A stretch of DNA of 64,000 nt from Xanthomonas sp. Leaf131 (GCF_001423495.1 NZ_LMOG01000018.1:619142-683141), one strand, 5' to 3'; counted from the stretch's first letter, positions 35,911-45,366 are shown. Notes: a model not told the origin generated them from the sequence alone. Program-made: numbers and translations.

Positions 35911-36366
35911 ATGATGCAGTCCAAACGGATCGACCCCCTGCTGCGCCGCGCCCAGGAACAGGAAGACAAGGTGGCGCGCGACCTGGCCGAGCGTCAGCGC
36001 GCCCTGGATACGCACCAATCGCGCCTGGAAGAACTGCGCCGCTACGCCGAGGAATACGCCAACAGCCACATGGCCGGTACCAGCGCCGCGGCGCTGACCA
36101 ACCGCCGCGCCTTCCTGGACCGCCTCGACAGTGCGGTGCTGCAGCAGGCCCAGACCGTGGAAAGCAACCGCAACAAGGTGGAAGCCGAGCGCACCCGGCT
36201 GCTGCTGGCCAGCCGCGAGAAGCAGGTGCTGGAGCAGCTGGCCGCCAGCTACCGCGCACAGGAGAACAAGGTGATCGAACGCCGCGACCAGCGTGAGATG
36301 GACGACCTCGGCGCGCGTCGTTCGCGCCTGGCCCGCAGCGAAGACACCCACGGAGAATCCGCATGA
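35911..36366 (+). CDS. fliJ: Flagellar export chaperone FliJ
   Basis: FliJ is the coiled-coil stalk of the export ATPase and an escort for chaperones. The 151-residue product is almost wholly heptad-like, with charged repeats such as DLAERQRALDTHQSRLEELRRYAEEYANSHM. It lies between fliI and fliK. Assignment rests on the coiled coil, length and position, since the family is poorly conserved. Confidence 0.92.
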   Translation: MMQSKRIDPLLRRAQEQEDKVARDLAERQRALDTHQSRLEELRRYAEEYANSHMAGTSAAALTNRRAFLDRLDSAVLQQAQTVESNRNKVEAERTRLLLASREKQVLEQLAASYRAQENKVIERRDQREMDDLGARRSRLARSEDTHGESA

Positions 36367-37664
36367 ACCCCCTGTCCGCTTTTGCCGCCGGCCTCGGCGC
36401 GCTTGCCAGCACCGGCAAGAAGTCCAGCTACAGCGATCCCTCGTCCGAACCGGACGCCGGCCAGGACCAGTTCGCGCGCATGCTCAATCCGGCCAACACG
36501 CCGAACCAGGCCCCGCCGCAGGCGCCCGAGCGCGTGCCGGCCAAACAGGCCGCGCCCAAGCCCAGCCAGTCCGAGAAAAACCGCGACGACAACGACACTG
36601 GCGACGATGCGCCGGGCGATGCCACCGCGCGCCCGCGTGCGCAGGAGAGCGATGGCACGTCTGCGAAGCCTGCCAAATCCAGCTCCGCCAAAGAGTCGGC
36701 CGCAGACGATGGCAGCACTGCCGCCGGCACCACCAAAACCGGCAAGAGCACCAAGACCGCGAGCGCTGGCGAAGACGCACCTGCCGAAACCGCTACGGCC
36801 ACCGACGCCACCTGGCCGCCGCCGGGCCTGGGCGGTTTCGGCATGGGCCTGCTGGCGCAAGCGCTGCCGGGTGGCGAGGTGCTGGCTGCTGCAGCAGCGG
36901 CCCTGACCGCCAGCATGGCCGGCGCCGCAGGCGGCACAGCGAGTGCAACCGCGTTGCCCACCGACGCTGCCGCACCTACCGCAACCGCGACTGCCAGCAC
37001 CGCCCTGCCCGCGTTGGGCGCGCTGGCACCGGCCGCCCCCGCAGGCGCCAAGCCCACCTCCGTCACCGCCTTGAGCGGCGACGCTCAGACGGCCGCGTTG
37101 ATGAGCATGGCGACCAAGGCACTGGAACCGTCAGGCGATGACGCCGCTGCCCCGGCGGGCCCGGACGCCCCGGCGTTCGTGCTGCCGACCACCACGGCAG
37201 CCACGCTCGGTCGCCTGCAGGATCCGGCGCCGGTGTTCAGTGCCTCGCCCACCCCGACCCCGGAGATGGGCAGCGACAATTTCGACGATGCCATCGGCGC
37301 GCGTATGAGCTGGCTGGCCGACCAGAAGATCGGTCACGCGCACATCAAGGTGACCCCGAACGAGATGGGCCCGGTCGAGGTGCGCCTGCATCTGGACGGC
37401 GACAAGGTCAATGCCAGCTTCACCTCCGCCAACGCGGAAGTCCGCCAGGCGCTGGAACAGAGCCTGCCGCGCCTGCGCGAAATGCTCGGCCAGAACGGCT
37501 TCCAGCTGGGTCAGGCCGATGTGGGCCAGCAACAGCAGAGCCAATCCGGCAATCGCAATGGCGGCAACGGCGACGGGAATGGCCTCAGCCTGGACGACAG
37601 CCCGCCCGTCGGAATTCCGTCGGTGGTGTTGCGCCAGCGTGGGTTGCTGGACGCCTACGCCTGA
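36363..37664 (+). CDS. fliK: Flagellar hook-length control protein FliK
   Basis: FliK is secreted and measures hook length, then switches export specificity through FlhB. The 433-residue product has a long Ala/Thr/Pro-rich N-terminal ruler (to about residue 300). The conserved C-terminal switch domain follows (GHAHIKVTPNEMGPVEVRLHL, VNASFTSANAEVRQALEQSLPRLREMLGQNG). It ends with a Gln/Gly-rich tail. It overlaps fliJ by four bases and closes the operon. Confidence 0.95.
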   Translation: MNPLSAFAAGLGALASTGKKSSYSDPSSEPDAGQDQFARMLNPANTPNQAPPQAPERVPAKQAAPKPSQSEKNRDDNDTGDDAPGDATARPRAQESDGTSAKPAKSSSAKESAADDGSTAAGTTKTGKSTKTASAGEDAPAETATATDATWPPPGLGGFGMGLLAQALPGGEVLAAAAAALTASMAGAAGGTASATALPTDAAAPTATATASTALPALGALAPAAPAGAKPTSVTALSGDAQTAALMSMATKALEPSGDDAAAPAGPDAPAFVLPTTTAATLGRLQDPAPVFSASPTPTPEMGSDNFDDAIGARMSWLADQKIGHAHIKVTPNEMGPVEVRLHLDGDKVNASFTSANAEVRQALEQSLPRLREMLGQNGFQLGQADVGQQQQSQSGNRNGGNGDGNGLSLDDSPPVGIPSVVLRQRGLLDAYA

Positions 37665-37726
37665 GATTCTGCGCCGGGCTGGCCCCGGCGCCATTGAAAA
37701 CAGCGCATCGGCGTCACCTCGACGCG

Positions 37727-37764
37727 CCCCGCATCCCTCGCAGCGCAAGGTTTGCGGGGGTTTT
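37727..37764 (+). terminator. Probable terminator after fliK
   Basis: CCCCGCA and TGCGGGG pair around a long loop that itself contains a CGCAA/TTGCG stem, and TTTT follows at 37761-37764. It lies about 60 bases after the fliK stop and just before the fliL promoter. Confidence 0.5.
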
Positions 37765-37805
37765 CGTGTTGGCGCGCACACGGCGCCAGGAAACCGTCGC
37801 GGTTT

Positions 37806-37822
37806 TGGCATGCCAATTGCAT
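37806..37822 (+). promoter_or_regulatory. Sigma-54 promoter of the fliL operon
   Basis: TGGCATGCCAATTGCAT has GG (37807-37808) and GC (37819-37820) 10 bases apart, close to consensus. A diverged copy of the fliE-type upstream box is at 37783-37800. It is 33 bases before the fliL start. Confidence 0.85.
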
Positions 37823-37854
37823 ACACAGGGTGAGCATTCCCCCTGGAGCAGACT

Positions 37855-38382
37855 GTGGCAGCCGCCGAAAAACCCAAGAAGACCGAAGACAAAGACGAGA
37901 AAGGCGAAAAGAAGAAGGGTGGCAAGAAGTCCATCCTGCTGATCGCCATCGGTGTGGTGGTGCTTGCGGCCGCTGGCGGCGGCGCCTGGTTCTTCTTCGG
38001 CCACAAGGGCGATGAGAAAGGCGGCAAGCACGCCGCGCCCAAAGTCGCCGAAGTGCCCAAGCCCGCCCAGTACTTCCCGATGGACCCGGCGATCGTGGTC
38101 AATCTGGCCGAGCCCGGCGATGGCCCGCAGTACCTGCAGGTCGAAGTGCAGCTGGTCACCCGCGACCCGGAAGAACTCAAGCTCATCACCGAGAACGCCC
38201 CGGCCATCCGCGCGCATCTGTTGATGCTGCTGTCGCAGACCAAGGCTACTGACGTGGCCGACCTGGTCGGCAAGCAGAAGCTGCAAAAAGCCGCACTGGT
38301 CGAAGCGCAGAAGGTCATGACCAGCGAGACCGGCAAGAAGTGCGTCGAAGAATTGCTGTTCACCAGTTTCGTTACCCAGTAA
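37855..38382 (+). CDS. fliL: Flagellar basal body-associated protein FliL
   Basis: FliL is an inner-membrane protein that surrounds the stator and tunes torque. The 175-residue product starts at a GTG with a GGAG-like site in front. A lysine-rich cytosolic leader (KKTEDKDEKGEKKKGGKK) precedes one transmembrane helix (about residues 26-46, ILLIAIGVVVLAAAGGGAWFFF). The periplasmic stomatin-like domain follows (YFPMDPAIVVNLAEPGDGPQYLQVEVQLV). Confidence 0.95.
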   Translation: MAAAEKPKKTEDKDEKGEKKKGGKKSILLIAIGVVVLAAAGGGAWFFFGHKGDEKGGKHAAPKVAEVPKPAQYFPMDPAIVVNLAEPGDGPQYLQVEVQLVTRDPEELKLITENAPAIRAHLLMLLSQTKATDVADLVGKQKLQKAALVEAQKVMTSETGKKCVEELLFTSFVTQ

Positions 38383-38392
38383 GGCACCGCCC

Positions 38393-39406
38393 ATGAGCGT
38401 CAGCGATCTGCTTTCCCAGGACGAAATCGATGCCTTGCTGCATGGCGTCGATTCGGGCGTGGTCAACACCGAGCCGGCGGCACTGCCCGGCGAGGCGCGC
38501 CAATACGACCTGTCCAGCCAGGACCGCATCATCCGTGGCCGCATGCCGACCCTGGAAATGGTCAACGAGCGCTTCGCGCGCTTGTGGCGTATCGGCTTGT
38601 TCAACCTGATCCGGCGCTCGGCCGACCTGTCGGTGCGCGGCATCGACCTGGTCAAGTTCAATGAGTACATGCACTCGTTGTACGTGCCGACCAACCTCAA
38701 TCTGATCCGCTTCAAACCGCTGCGCGGCACCGGCCTGATCGTGTTCGAACCCACCCTGGTGTTCACCGTGGTGGACAACTTCTTCGGTGGTGACGGCCGC
38801 TACCACACCCGTATCGAAGGGCGCGAATTCACCGCCACCGAGATGCGCGTGGTGCAGCTGATGCTCAAACAGACCTTCGCCGATCTGAAGGAAGCCTGGG
38901 CACCGGTGATGGAAGTGGACTTCGAGTACATCAACTCGGAGATCAACCCGCACTTCGCCAACATCGTCACCCCGCGCGAGTACGTGGTGGTGTGCCGCTT
39001 CCATGTGGAGCTGGAAGGCGGTGGCGGCGAGATCCACATCACCCTGCCGTATTCGATGCTGGAGCCGATCCGCGAATTGCTCGATGCCGGCATCCAGAGC
39101 GACCGCAATGACCGCGACGACTCCTGGAACGTGATGCTGCGCGAGCAGCTGGACACCGCCGAGGTCACCCTGTCCAGCGTGCTGGCCAGCAAGCGCATGA
39201 GTCTGCGCCAGCTCACCGGTCTGAAGGTCGGCGACATCCTGCCGATCGACCTACCCGCACAGGTGCCGCTGTGCGTGGAAGAAATCCCGTTGTTTACCGG
39301 CGAATTCGGCGTTTCCAATGGCAACAACGCCGTCAAGATCACCGCCGTACGCCCGCCCGGCGTGCAAGCCCCGCGTGCCGTTCCATCCCAGGACCCCAGC
39401 AAATGA
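38393..39406 (+). CDS. fliM: Flagellar motor switch protein FliM
   Basis: FliM is the central C-ring protein that binds phospho-CheY. The 337-residue product has the N-terminal CheY-binding peptide LLSQDEIDALLHGV, the CheC-like middle domain (RPLRGTGLIVFEPTLVFTVVDNFFGGDGR-type segment, here beginning FKPLRGTG) and the FliN-like C-terminal domain (LKVGDILPIDLPAQVPLCVEEIPLF). It overlaps fliN by four bases. Confidence 0.97.
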   Translation: MSVSDLLSQDEIDALLHGVDSGVVNTEPAALPGEARQYDLSSQDRIIRGRMPTLEMVNERFARLWRIGLFNLIRRSADLSVRGIDLVKFNEYMHSLYVPTNLNLIRFKPLRGTGLIVFEPTLVFTVVDNFFGGDGRYHTRIEGREFTATEMRVVQLMLKQTFADLKEAWAPVMEVDFEYINSEINPHFANIVTPREYVVVCRFHVELEGGGGEIHITLPYSMLEPIRELLDAGIQSDRNDRDDSWNVMLREQLDTAEVTLSSVLASKRMSLRQLTGLKVGDILPIDLPAQVPLCVEEIPLFTGEFGVSNGNNAVKITAVRPPGVQAPRAVPSQDPSK

Positions 39407-39741
39407 TCAACTCCGACATCCTCGACGCCGCGCCCGCCACCTTCGAAAGCCTGCAGGCCGAGCGCGATCTGAATGCCACCGACCTCAACCTGGACGTCAT
39501 CCTGGACGTACCGGTGACGCTGTCGCTGGAAGTGGGCCGCGCGCGCATCCCGATCCGCAACCTGCTGCAGCTCAACCAGGGCTCGGTGGTGGAACTGGAA
39601 CGCGGCGCCGGCGAGCCGCTGGACGTGTACGTCAACGGCACCTTGATCGCACACGGCGAAGTCGTCGTCATCAACGACCGCTTCGGCATCCGTCTGACCG
39701 ACGTGGTCAGCCCCAGCGAACGGATCCGGAGGCTGCGGTGA
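39403..39741 (+). CDS. fliN: Flagellar motor switch protein FliN
   Basis: FliN is the C-ring base protein and export dock. The 112-residue product begins MINSDILDAAPATFES at the ATG overlapping the fliM stop. The SpoA fold is complete: LDVILDVPVTLSLEVGRARI, IRNLLQLNQGSVVELERGAGEPLDVYVNG, GEVVVINDRFGIRLTDVV. It overlaps fliO. Confidence 0.97.
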   Translation: MINSDILDAAPATFESLQAERDLNATDLNLDVILDVPVTLSLEVGRARIPIRNLLQLNQGSVVELERGAGEPLDVYVNGTLIAHGEVVVINDRFGIRLTDVVSPSERIRRLR

Positions 39742-40145
39742 TCGGCCTGCTGGCCACTGCCGCGCCGGTCGCGGCCAAGGCCACCCAGGTCGGCGCACAG
39801 GCGCCGTCCTCGCCCAGCCTGTTTGGCGCAGTCTTTGCATTGCTGTTGGTGCTCGCGCTGATCGTCGGCCTGGGCTGGTTGCTCAAGCGCATGCCCGGCA
39901 GCGGTTTCCGCAATACCGAAGGCCTGCGCGTGGTGACCAGCCTGGCAGTCGGTGCCAAGGAACGTGTGGTGGTGGTGGAGGTGAACGGCCAGCAGTTGTT
40001 GCTCGGCGTCACCGCCGGCGGCATCAACACCCTGCACACCTTGTCCGAGCCGCTGCCGACCGCGCCGGCCCCCACCCTGCCCAACTTCAAGCAACTTCCC
40101 AATTTCGCCCAGCTGCTGGCACAGAAGCTGCGCAAGGACCCGTGA
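39738..40145 (+). CDS. fliO: Flagellar export protein FliO
   Basis: FliO is a small membrane protein that helps FliP assemble. The 135-residue product starts at the GTG overlapping the fliN stop. It has one transmembrane helix (about residues 29-48, FGAVFALLLVLALIVGLGWLL). The cytoplasmic domain follows (LRVVTSLAVGAKERVVVVEVNGQQLLLGVTAGGINTLH), the typical FliO segment. Confidence 0.93.
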   Translation: MIGLLATAAPVAAKATQVGAQAPSSPSLFGAVFALLLVLALIVGLGWLLKRMPGSGFRNTEGLRVVTSLAVGAKERVVVVEVNGQQLLLGVTAGGINTLHTLSEPLPTAPAPTLPNFKQLPNFAQLLAQKLRKDP

Positions 40146-40146
40146 C

Positions 40147-40992
40147 ATGTTCAGTCGTTGGAATCGCTGGGGGCGCAGCCTGCGCCTGATCTTGATCCTG
40201 CTGGTGATGAGCTGCCCGTTGCTGGCTGCGGCCGCGCCCGCCGCCTTGCCGGCGATGGCCCAGGCCGCCGCTCCCGCCGCGGCGCCGGCTGCCGCCCCGA
40301 CAGGCACCAATCAGTTGCCTTCGTTGCCGAACGTGAGCGTCGGCCGCATCGGCGACCAACCGGTGAGCCTGCCGTTGCAGACCTTGCTGCTGATGACGGC
40401 GATCACCCTGCTGCCGTCGATGCTGCTGGTGCTGACCGCCTTCACCCGCATCACCATCGTGCTGGGCCTGCTGCGCCAGGCGCTGGGCACCGGCCAGACC
40501 CCGTCCAATCAGGTGCTGCTGGGCCTGTCGATGTTCCTGACCGCGCTGGTGATGATGCCGGTGTGGCAAAAGATGTGGGGCGCCGGCCTGTCGCCGTACC
40601 TCAACAACCAGATCGATTTCTCCACCGCCTGGACGCTCACCACCCAGCCGCTGCGCGCCTTCATGCTGGCGCAGATCCGCGAGACCGATCTGATGACCTT
40701 CGCCGGCATGGCCGGCGACGGCAAGTACGCCGGCCCGGACGCGGTGCCGTTCCCGGTGCTGGTGGCCTCGTTCGTGACCAGCGAGCTGAAGACCGCGTTC
40801 GAGATCGGCTTTCTGATCTTCATTCCGTTCGTGATCATCGATCTGGTGGTGGCCAGCGTGCTGATGTCGATGGGCATGATGATGCTGTCGCCGATGCTGA
40901 TCTCCGCGCCGTTCAAGATTCTGCTCTTCATCCTGGTGGATGGATGGGTGCTGGTGGTGGGCACGCTGGCAGCGAGCTTCAACGCGTCGTAG
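40147..40992 (+). CDS. fliP: Flagellar export gate protein FliP
   Basis: FliP is the main export-gate subunit. The 281-residue product has an N-terminal signal peptide (SLRLILILLVMSCPLLAAAA). A Pro/Ala-rich periplasmic stretch follows, then the conserved membrane core (LLLMTAITLLPSMLLVLTAFTRITIVLGLLRQALG, FEIGFLIFIPFVIIDLVVASVLMSMGMMML). It starts one base after fliO. Confidence 0.97.
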   Translation: MFSRWNRWGRSLRLILILLVMSCPLLAAAAPAALPAMAQAAAPAAAPAAAPTGTNQLPSLPNVSVGRIGDQPVSLPLQTLLLMTAITLLPSMLLVLTAFTRITIVLGLLRQALGTGQTPSNQVLLGLSMFLTALVMMPVWQKMWGAGLSPYLNNQIDFSTAWTLTTQPLRAFMLAQIRETDLMTFAGMAGDGKYAGPDAVPFPVLVASFVTSELKTAFEIGFLIFIPFVIIDLVVASVLMSMGMMMLSPMLISAPFKILLFILVDGWVLVVGTLAASFNAS

Positions 40993-41045
40993 CCGCGTGA
41001 CCTGGCTGTCGTTCATGCAGTTCTCGAATCCCCAATCCCTTGCTT

Positions 41046-41062
41046 TGGCCCCCCACTTGCAT
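41046..41062 (+). promoter_or_regulatory. Sigma-54-like promoter of fliQR
   Basis: TGGCCCCCCACTTGCAT keeps GG (41047-41048) and GC (41059-41060) at 10 bases and has TTGCA. The -24 element is weaker than the others. It lies in the 81-base gap between fliP and fliQ and ends 12 bases before the fliQ start, so the leader would be nearly absent. Confidence 0.55.
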
Positions 41063-41073
41063 CAACACCTCCC

Positions 41074-41343
41074 ATGAGCCCTGAAATCGCCCTGACCGAA
41101 TTGCGTGGTGGCCTGGTCACCGTCCTGTGGATTGCCGGACCGATGCTGCTGGCGGTGCTGGTGGTCGGCGTGGTGATTGGTGTGGTGCAAGCCGCCACCC
41201 AGTTGAACGAACCGACCATCGCCTTCGTCGCCAAAGCCGTCGCGCTGACGGCCACGCTGTTTGCCACCGGCAGCATGCTGCTGGGGCATCTGGTGGAGTT
41301 CACCATCGCGCTGTTTCAGCGCATTCCGCATCTGATCGGTTAG
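41074..41343 (+). CDS. fliQ: Flagellar export gate protein FliQ
   Basis: FliQ is a small export-gate component. The 89-residue product has two membrane hairpin helices (VTVLWIAGPMLLAVLVVGVVIGVVQAATQLNE and FVAKAVALTATLFATGSMLL). Both size and sequence are typical. It lies 13 bases before fliR. Confidence 0.97.
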   Translation: MSPEIALTELRGGLVTVLWIAGPMLLAVLVVGVVIGVVQAATQLNEPTIAFVAKAVALTATLFATGSMLLGHLVEFTIALFQRIPHLIG

Positions 41344-41356
41344 CGGGCCAGACCGG

Positions 41357-42148
41357 ATGGATGCTGCTACCCAGATGGTGATCGACGGCCAGCGCGCGTT
41401 CGCGATGGTCGGGGCGATCATGTGGACGATGCTGCGCACCGGCGCGTTGCTGACCGCGATGCCGTTGATCGGCACCCGCGCGGTACCCGGACGGGTGCGG
41501 GTGATGCTGGCCGGAACCTTGTCGATGGTGCTGGCACCGCTGCTGCCGCCGGTGCCGGAGTGGGACGGCTTTACCGCGCAGGCCGTGCTCAGCGTTGCGC
41601 GGGAGCTGGCGGTGGGCGCCAGCATGGGCTTCATGCTCAAGCTGATCTTCGAAGCCGGGGCGCTGGCCGGCGAGCTGGTGTCGCAGTCCACCGGTCTGTC
41701 GTTTGCACAGATGTCTGATCCGCTGCGCGGGGTGACCTCCGGGGTGATCGCGCAGTGGTTCTATATCGGGTTCGGGCTGCTGTTTTTCGCGGCCAACGGG
41801 CACCTGGCGGTGATCTCGCTGTTGGTGGACAGCTACAAGGCCTTGCCGATCGGCACGGCCATTCCGGATGCCGCGGCCTTCGCCGAGGTGGCCCCAACCC
41901 TGTTCCTGCAGATCATGCGCGGCGGGCTGACCTTGGCGCTGCCGATGATGGTGGCGATGCTGGCGGTCAACCTGGCCTTCGGCGCCTTGGCCAAGGCCGC
42001 CCCGGCGTTGAATCCGATGCAGTTGGGCCTGCCGCTGACGGTGTTGCTGGGCCTGTTTCTGCTCTCCAGCTTCGCCAGCGAATTCGCACCGCCCGTGCAA
42101 CGCATGTTCGACACCGCATTCGATGCCGCCAGGGCGTTGACAGACTAA
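41357..42148 (+). CDS. fliR: Flagellar export gate protein FliR
   Basis: FliR caps the FliP5Q4R1 export gate. The 263-residue multi-helix membrane protein has typical segments: FAMVGAIMWTMLRTGALLTAMPLIGTRAVPGRVRV, GFMLKLIFEAGALAGELVSQSTGLSFAQMSDP, and NPMQLGLPLTVLLGLFLLSSF near the C-terminus. It closes the fliL-R block. A c-di-GMP module then intervenes before flhB. Confidence 0.97.
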   Translation: MDAATQMVIDGQRAFAMVGAIMWTMLRTGALLTAMPLIGTRAVPGRVRVMLAGTLSMVLAPLLPPVPEWDGFTAQAVLSVARELAVGASMGFMLKLIFEAGALAGELVSQSTGLSFAQMSDPLRGVTSGVIAQWFYIGFGLLFFAANGHLAVISLLVDSYKALPIGTAIPDAAAFAEVAPTLFLQIMRGGLTLALPMMVAMLAVNLAFGALAKAAPALNPMQLGLPLTVLLGLFLLSSFASEFAPPVQRMFDTAFDAARALTD

Positions 42149-42325
42149 GCGCAGCTGACAACCCGTCGTTTTGTCGGTCGCTCCCAGCATCGCCAACAAT
42201 ACGTTGGAGACGGACGACGCGCAGGAATCACCATCGCCAAGACTTACGCCGATGCGGCGCATCCACTGCGCCCCGGCAGGCAACGTTCCCGACCAGTTGA
42301 ACAGTCACTCACCGCGTGAACTGCC

Positions 42326-42352
42326 TCAAGTTTTTTGCCGATCAGCCGTCAA
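42326..42352 (+). promoter_or_regulatory. Sigma-28-like promoter of the first GGDEF gene
   Basis: TCAA (42326-42329), a 15-base spacer and GCCGTCAA (42345-42352) resemble TAAA-N15-GCCGATAA with three mismatches. It is about 63 bases before the diguanylate cyclase start. No other promoter is evident in the 42149-42414 gap. Confidence 0.5.
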
Positions 42353-42414
42353 CGCCCTTGCACGGTTGACGCGGCCAATCGTCGTCCACCACATCTCCAC
42401 ACCTGCGGGAACCG

Positions 42415-45366
42415 ATGCCCAACGTGTCTGCGCTGTTCGCTCCGATGGTCTCGCGAGGCGGTCACTTGTGGACTTCGGTGTGGCTGTGGGTTGCCGGCCT
42501 GCTGCTCTGCGGCAGCGCTCTGGCGCAGACGTACAGCTTCCGCGACTACGCCCAGGCCGATGGCCTGCAGGGCATGACCGTCAACAGCCTGCTCGAAGAC
42601 CGCCAAGGCGTGGTCTGGCTGGGCACCGAGTTGGGGTTGCATCGCTTCGAACGCGAGCGGTTCACCCCGATCGGCCAGGAAAGCGGCCTGGATGCACGCT
42701 ACATCCGTGCGCTGGGACTGGACGCGGCAGGACGGCTATGGGTGGCCAGCGCCAATGGCGTGTTCGTGCACGAAGGCACGACCTTCGTGCAGGTGCTGCG
42801 CGACGGCAAGCCGATCCGTGCCGACAGCGGCAATGTCGTGGCCGCCTACGCCGATGGCGTGGTGGTGGTCAGCGAAAACACCCTGCTGCGCCTGGCGCCG
42901 AATCCCGCCGGGGGCTGGTCGGTGCACACGCTGCCGTTGCACCTTGCCGATGGCAGCACGCTGCCGGCCGGCAAGGCGCTGCTGGCCGATGGCACCGCAC
43001 TCTGGGCCAGCTGCGGTCAGCACATCTGCCACATCGATGCCAGCGGGCGCATCGATCTGCTGTCCGAAGCAGACGGAGTGCCGGAGCGGCAATGGCGCGC
43101 GATCTTCCGCGACCATCGGGGAGCGATGTGGCTACGCGGTGGCGGGCTGGTGCTGTCGCGCGCGCCCGGCGAGCGCGTGTTTCGCAATCATCCGGCGCCG
43201 TCCGGCACCAGCTTCGACACGCTGTCGGCCGCCACCACGCTGTCCGAAGACGCGCAGGGCCGCCTGCTGACCCGCTCCGATCGCGGTCTGGTGCGGTGGG
43301 AAGGCGACCACTGGCATTACTTCGGCCACAACCAGGGACTACCGATCAGCCCGATGGTCGGCCCGGTGATGATGCAGAGCACCGGCCAGCTGTGGATCGG
43401 CACGCGTGGACTGGGCGTGCAGCGCTGGCTGGGCTACGGCAGCATCGAGCATTGGGACGAGAGCCAGGGGCTGGCCGAAGCGCCGACCTGGGCGATCCAG
43501 CGGTTGCCCGGCGGCGAGCTGCTGGTAGGCGGCGATGCCGGCTCCAACGTGCGGGATCCGCATAGCGGACGCATGCTGCCGTGGACGCTCGACGACGGCC
43601 AGCCGTTGCTGCAGACGATTTCCATCGCGCTGTCGCCCCTCGACGGCGCGGCCTGGGTGGCGCGCTCGTCCGGCGCACTGGCACGCCGCGATCCGCAAAG
43701 CGGCAAGACCGCCGATGTCCTGCAACTGGGCGTACCGGTCAATAAATTATTGTTCGATGCCGCCGGCACCTTGTGGATCACCACGCCACACGGCTTGTAC
43801 CGCATGCGACACAACGCACCGTACGAAGCCGAGCGCGATACGGGGCTGCCGGCGGCGTTCGTGGGCGATGTCGATCTGGATCGTCAGGGGCGGCTGTGGG
43901 CCAGTACCCGCGAGGGGCTGTATCGCCAGCAGACCGACGGCAGCTGGCAGCGCGTGCAGGTGCGTGGCGACCTGCCCAGCCAGGATTTCTTCCTGCTGGA
44001 TTTTTCTGCCGACAACGAAATCTGGATTTCGCTGCGCGATACCGGGCTGTGGCACGGCAGGCTGCAGCCGGACGGCGTGCTGCAGCTTGCTGCGGTCAAT
44101 GATCCGCTGGTGGCGCGCGTGATGCCGTTCATCCTGCGCCACGACAGCAAGGGCCGGCTGTGGCTGGGCAGTAGCCAGGGACTGGACATGTATGAAAACG
44201 GCCACTGGTCGCGCGCAACACGCACCGAAGGGCTGTTGTGGGACGACATGTCGGCCAACGCGTTTTTCGAAGATGTGGATGGCAGCATCTGGCTCGGCAG
44301 CAGCCGCGGGCTCAGCCATCTGATCGACCCGTTGCGCGTGTTCGCCGCGCCGCCGCTGCGGGTGGAGGTCCTGCGCGTGCGCCGCGGCGCGCAGGCCGTC
44401 ATGCCCGGTGCCAAGGTCGGCTGGTCGCAGGTGCCGCTGGATGTGGACATCAGCACCCCGGGCGCCGAAGGCGGGCCGGACCGCATCAGTTTCCGCTATC
44501 GCGTCGAGGGCCACCAGGCGCGCTGGACCAGCACCTCCCTCAGTCACCTCACCTACCCGTTGCTGCCGCCCGGCACCTATACGCTGGAAGTACAGGCGGT
44601 GGACGCCTATCAGCGCAGCGTCAGCCCCACCACCCGCTTCGGATTCGAACTGGTTCCACCGTGGTGGCGCGGCATTGCTGCGCTGATCGGTTACGTGCTG
44701 CTCGGCATTGCGGCAGTGATCGTGCTGCTGCGCTGGCGCACGCGCAAACTGCTGCGGCGCAAACGCGAGCTGGAGCAATTGGTCGCCGAGCGCACCGCCG
44801 AGCTGGAGCAGGACAAGCGCGAACTGGAAGCGGCGCGCGCCGAACTGGCACTCAAGGCCACCCACGACGAACTGACCGGCCTGCTCAACCGCGCCGGCAT
44901 TTTGCACGCGCTGCGCGGCATGCTGGCGCACGCCTCAACGAAGGTGCGGCCGCTGGCGGTGGTGCTGATCGATCTGGATCACTTCAAACTGGTCAACGAC
45001 CAACACGGCCATCTGGCCGGCGACGCGGTGCTGGCCGAGGTTGGCCGGCGCCTGGACGCGCTGGTGCGCGGCGAGGACCGCATCGGTCGCTACGGTGGCG
45101 AAGAATTGCTGGCGCTGCTGCCCGGCCTGAGTACCGAGGCCACGCATCGCCTGCAGGCACTGCATCAAGGCATCTGCGGCGATTACCCGATCGCTGGCGG
45201 TGCGCTACCGGTGACCTGCTCGATCGGCGTGGCCTGGTTTGAACCGGGCGAAACCCTGGAACAGTTGCTGGCCCGCACCGACGCTGCGCTGTATCGCGCC
45301 AAACGCAGCGGCCGCAATCGCATCGACTACGATCATGCGACGCACGATGACGCCGCTAACGGTTGA
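42415..45366 (+). CDS. Periplasmic beta-propeller sensor diguanylate cyclase 1
   Basis: This 983-residue membrane protein has a signal peptide (cleavage near GSALAQ). A periplasmic two-component-regulator-type beta propeller follows (repeats such as GVVWLGTELGLHRF, GRLWVASANGVFV, GSIWLGSSRGLSHL), then a Y_Y_Y domain near residues 640-740. A transmembrane helix (about 747-768), a coiled coil (RRKRELEQLVAERTAELEQDKRELEAARAEL) and a C-terminal GGDEF domain complete it. The active site is GGEEL (894-898) with RxxD inhibitory site Arg885-Asp888, so it should make c-di-GMP and be product-inhibited. It has the same plan as the next gene and lies between fliR and flhB, under a sigma-28-like site. Confidence 0.92.
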   Translation: MPNVSALFAPMVSRGGHLWTSVWLWVAGLLLCGSALAQTYSFRDYAQADGLQGMTVNSLLEDRQGVVWLGTELGLHRFERERFTPIGQESGLDARYIRALGLDAAGRLWVASANGVFVHEGTTFVQVLRDGKPIRADSGNVVAAYADGVVVVSENTLLRLAPNPAGGWSVHTLPLHLADGSTLPAGKALLADGTALWASCGQHICHIDASGRIDLLSEADGVPERQWRAIFRDHRGAMWLRGGGLVLSRAPGERVFRNHPAPSGTSFDTLSAATTLSEDAQGRLLTRSDRGLVRWEGDHWHYFGHNQGLPISPMVGPVMMQSTGQLWIGTRGLGVQRWLGYGSIEHWDESQGLAEAPTWAIQRLPGGELLVGGDAGSNVRDPHSGRMLPWTLDDGQPLLQTISIALSPLDGAAWVARSSGALARRDPQSGKTADVLQLGVPVNKLLFDAAGTLWITTPHGLYRMRHNAPYEAERDTGLPAAFVGDVDLDRQGRLWASTREGLYRQQTDGSWQRVQVRGDLPSQDFFLLDFSADNEIWISLRDTGLWHGRLQPDGVLQLAAVNDPLVARVMPFILRHDSKGRLWLGSSQGLDMYENGHWSRATRTEGLLWDDMSANAFFEDVDGSIWLGSSRGLSHLIDPLRVFAAPPLRVEVLRVRRGAQAVMPGAKVGWSQVPLDVDISTPGAEGGPDRISFRYRVEGHQARWTSTSLSHLTYPLLPPGTYTLEVQAVDAYQRSVSPTTRFGFELVPPWWRGIAALIGYVLLGIAAVIVLLRWRTRKLLRRKRELEQLVAERTAELEQDKRELEAARAELALKATHDELTGLLNRAGILHALRGMLAHASTKVRPLAVVLIDLDHFKLVNDQHGHLAGDAVLAEVGRRLDALVRGEDRIGRYGGEELLALLPGLSTEATHRLQALHQGICGDYPIAGGALPVTCSIGVAWFEPGETLEQLLARTDAALYRAKRSGRNRIDYDHATHDDAANG

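Noticed and set aside
34252..36351. 699-codon minus-strand open frame across fliH-fliI-fliJ
   Set aside because: It is His/Gln/Gly-rich antisense of strong flagellar genes with no family motifs.
42171..43565. 464-codon plus-strand open frame overlapping the first cyclase
   Set aside because: It is an Arg-rich shifted reading of the cyclase gene without motifs.
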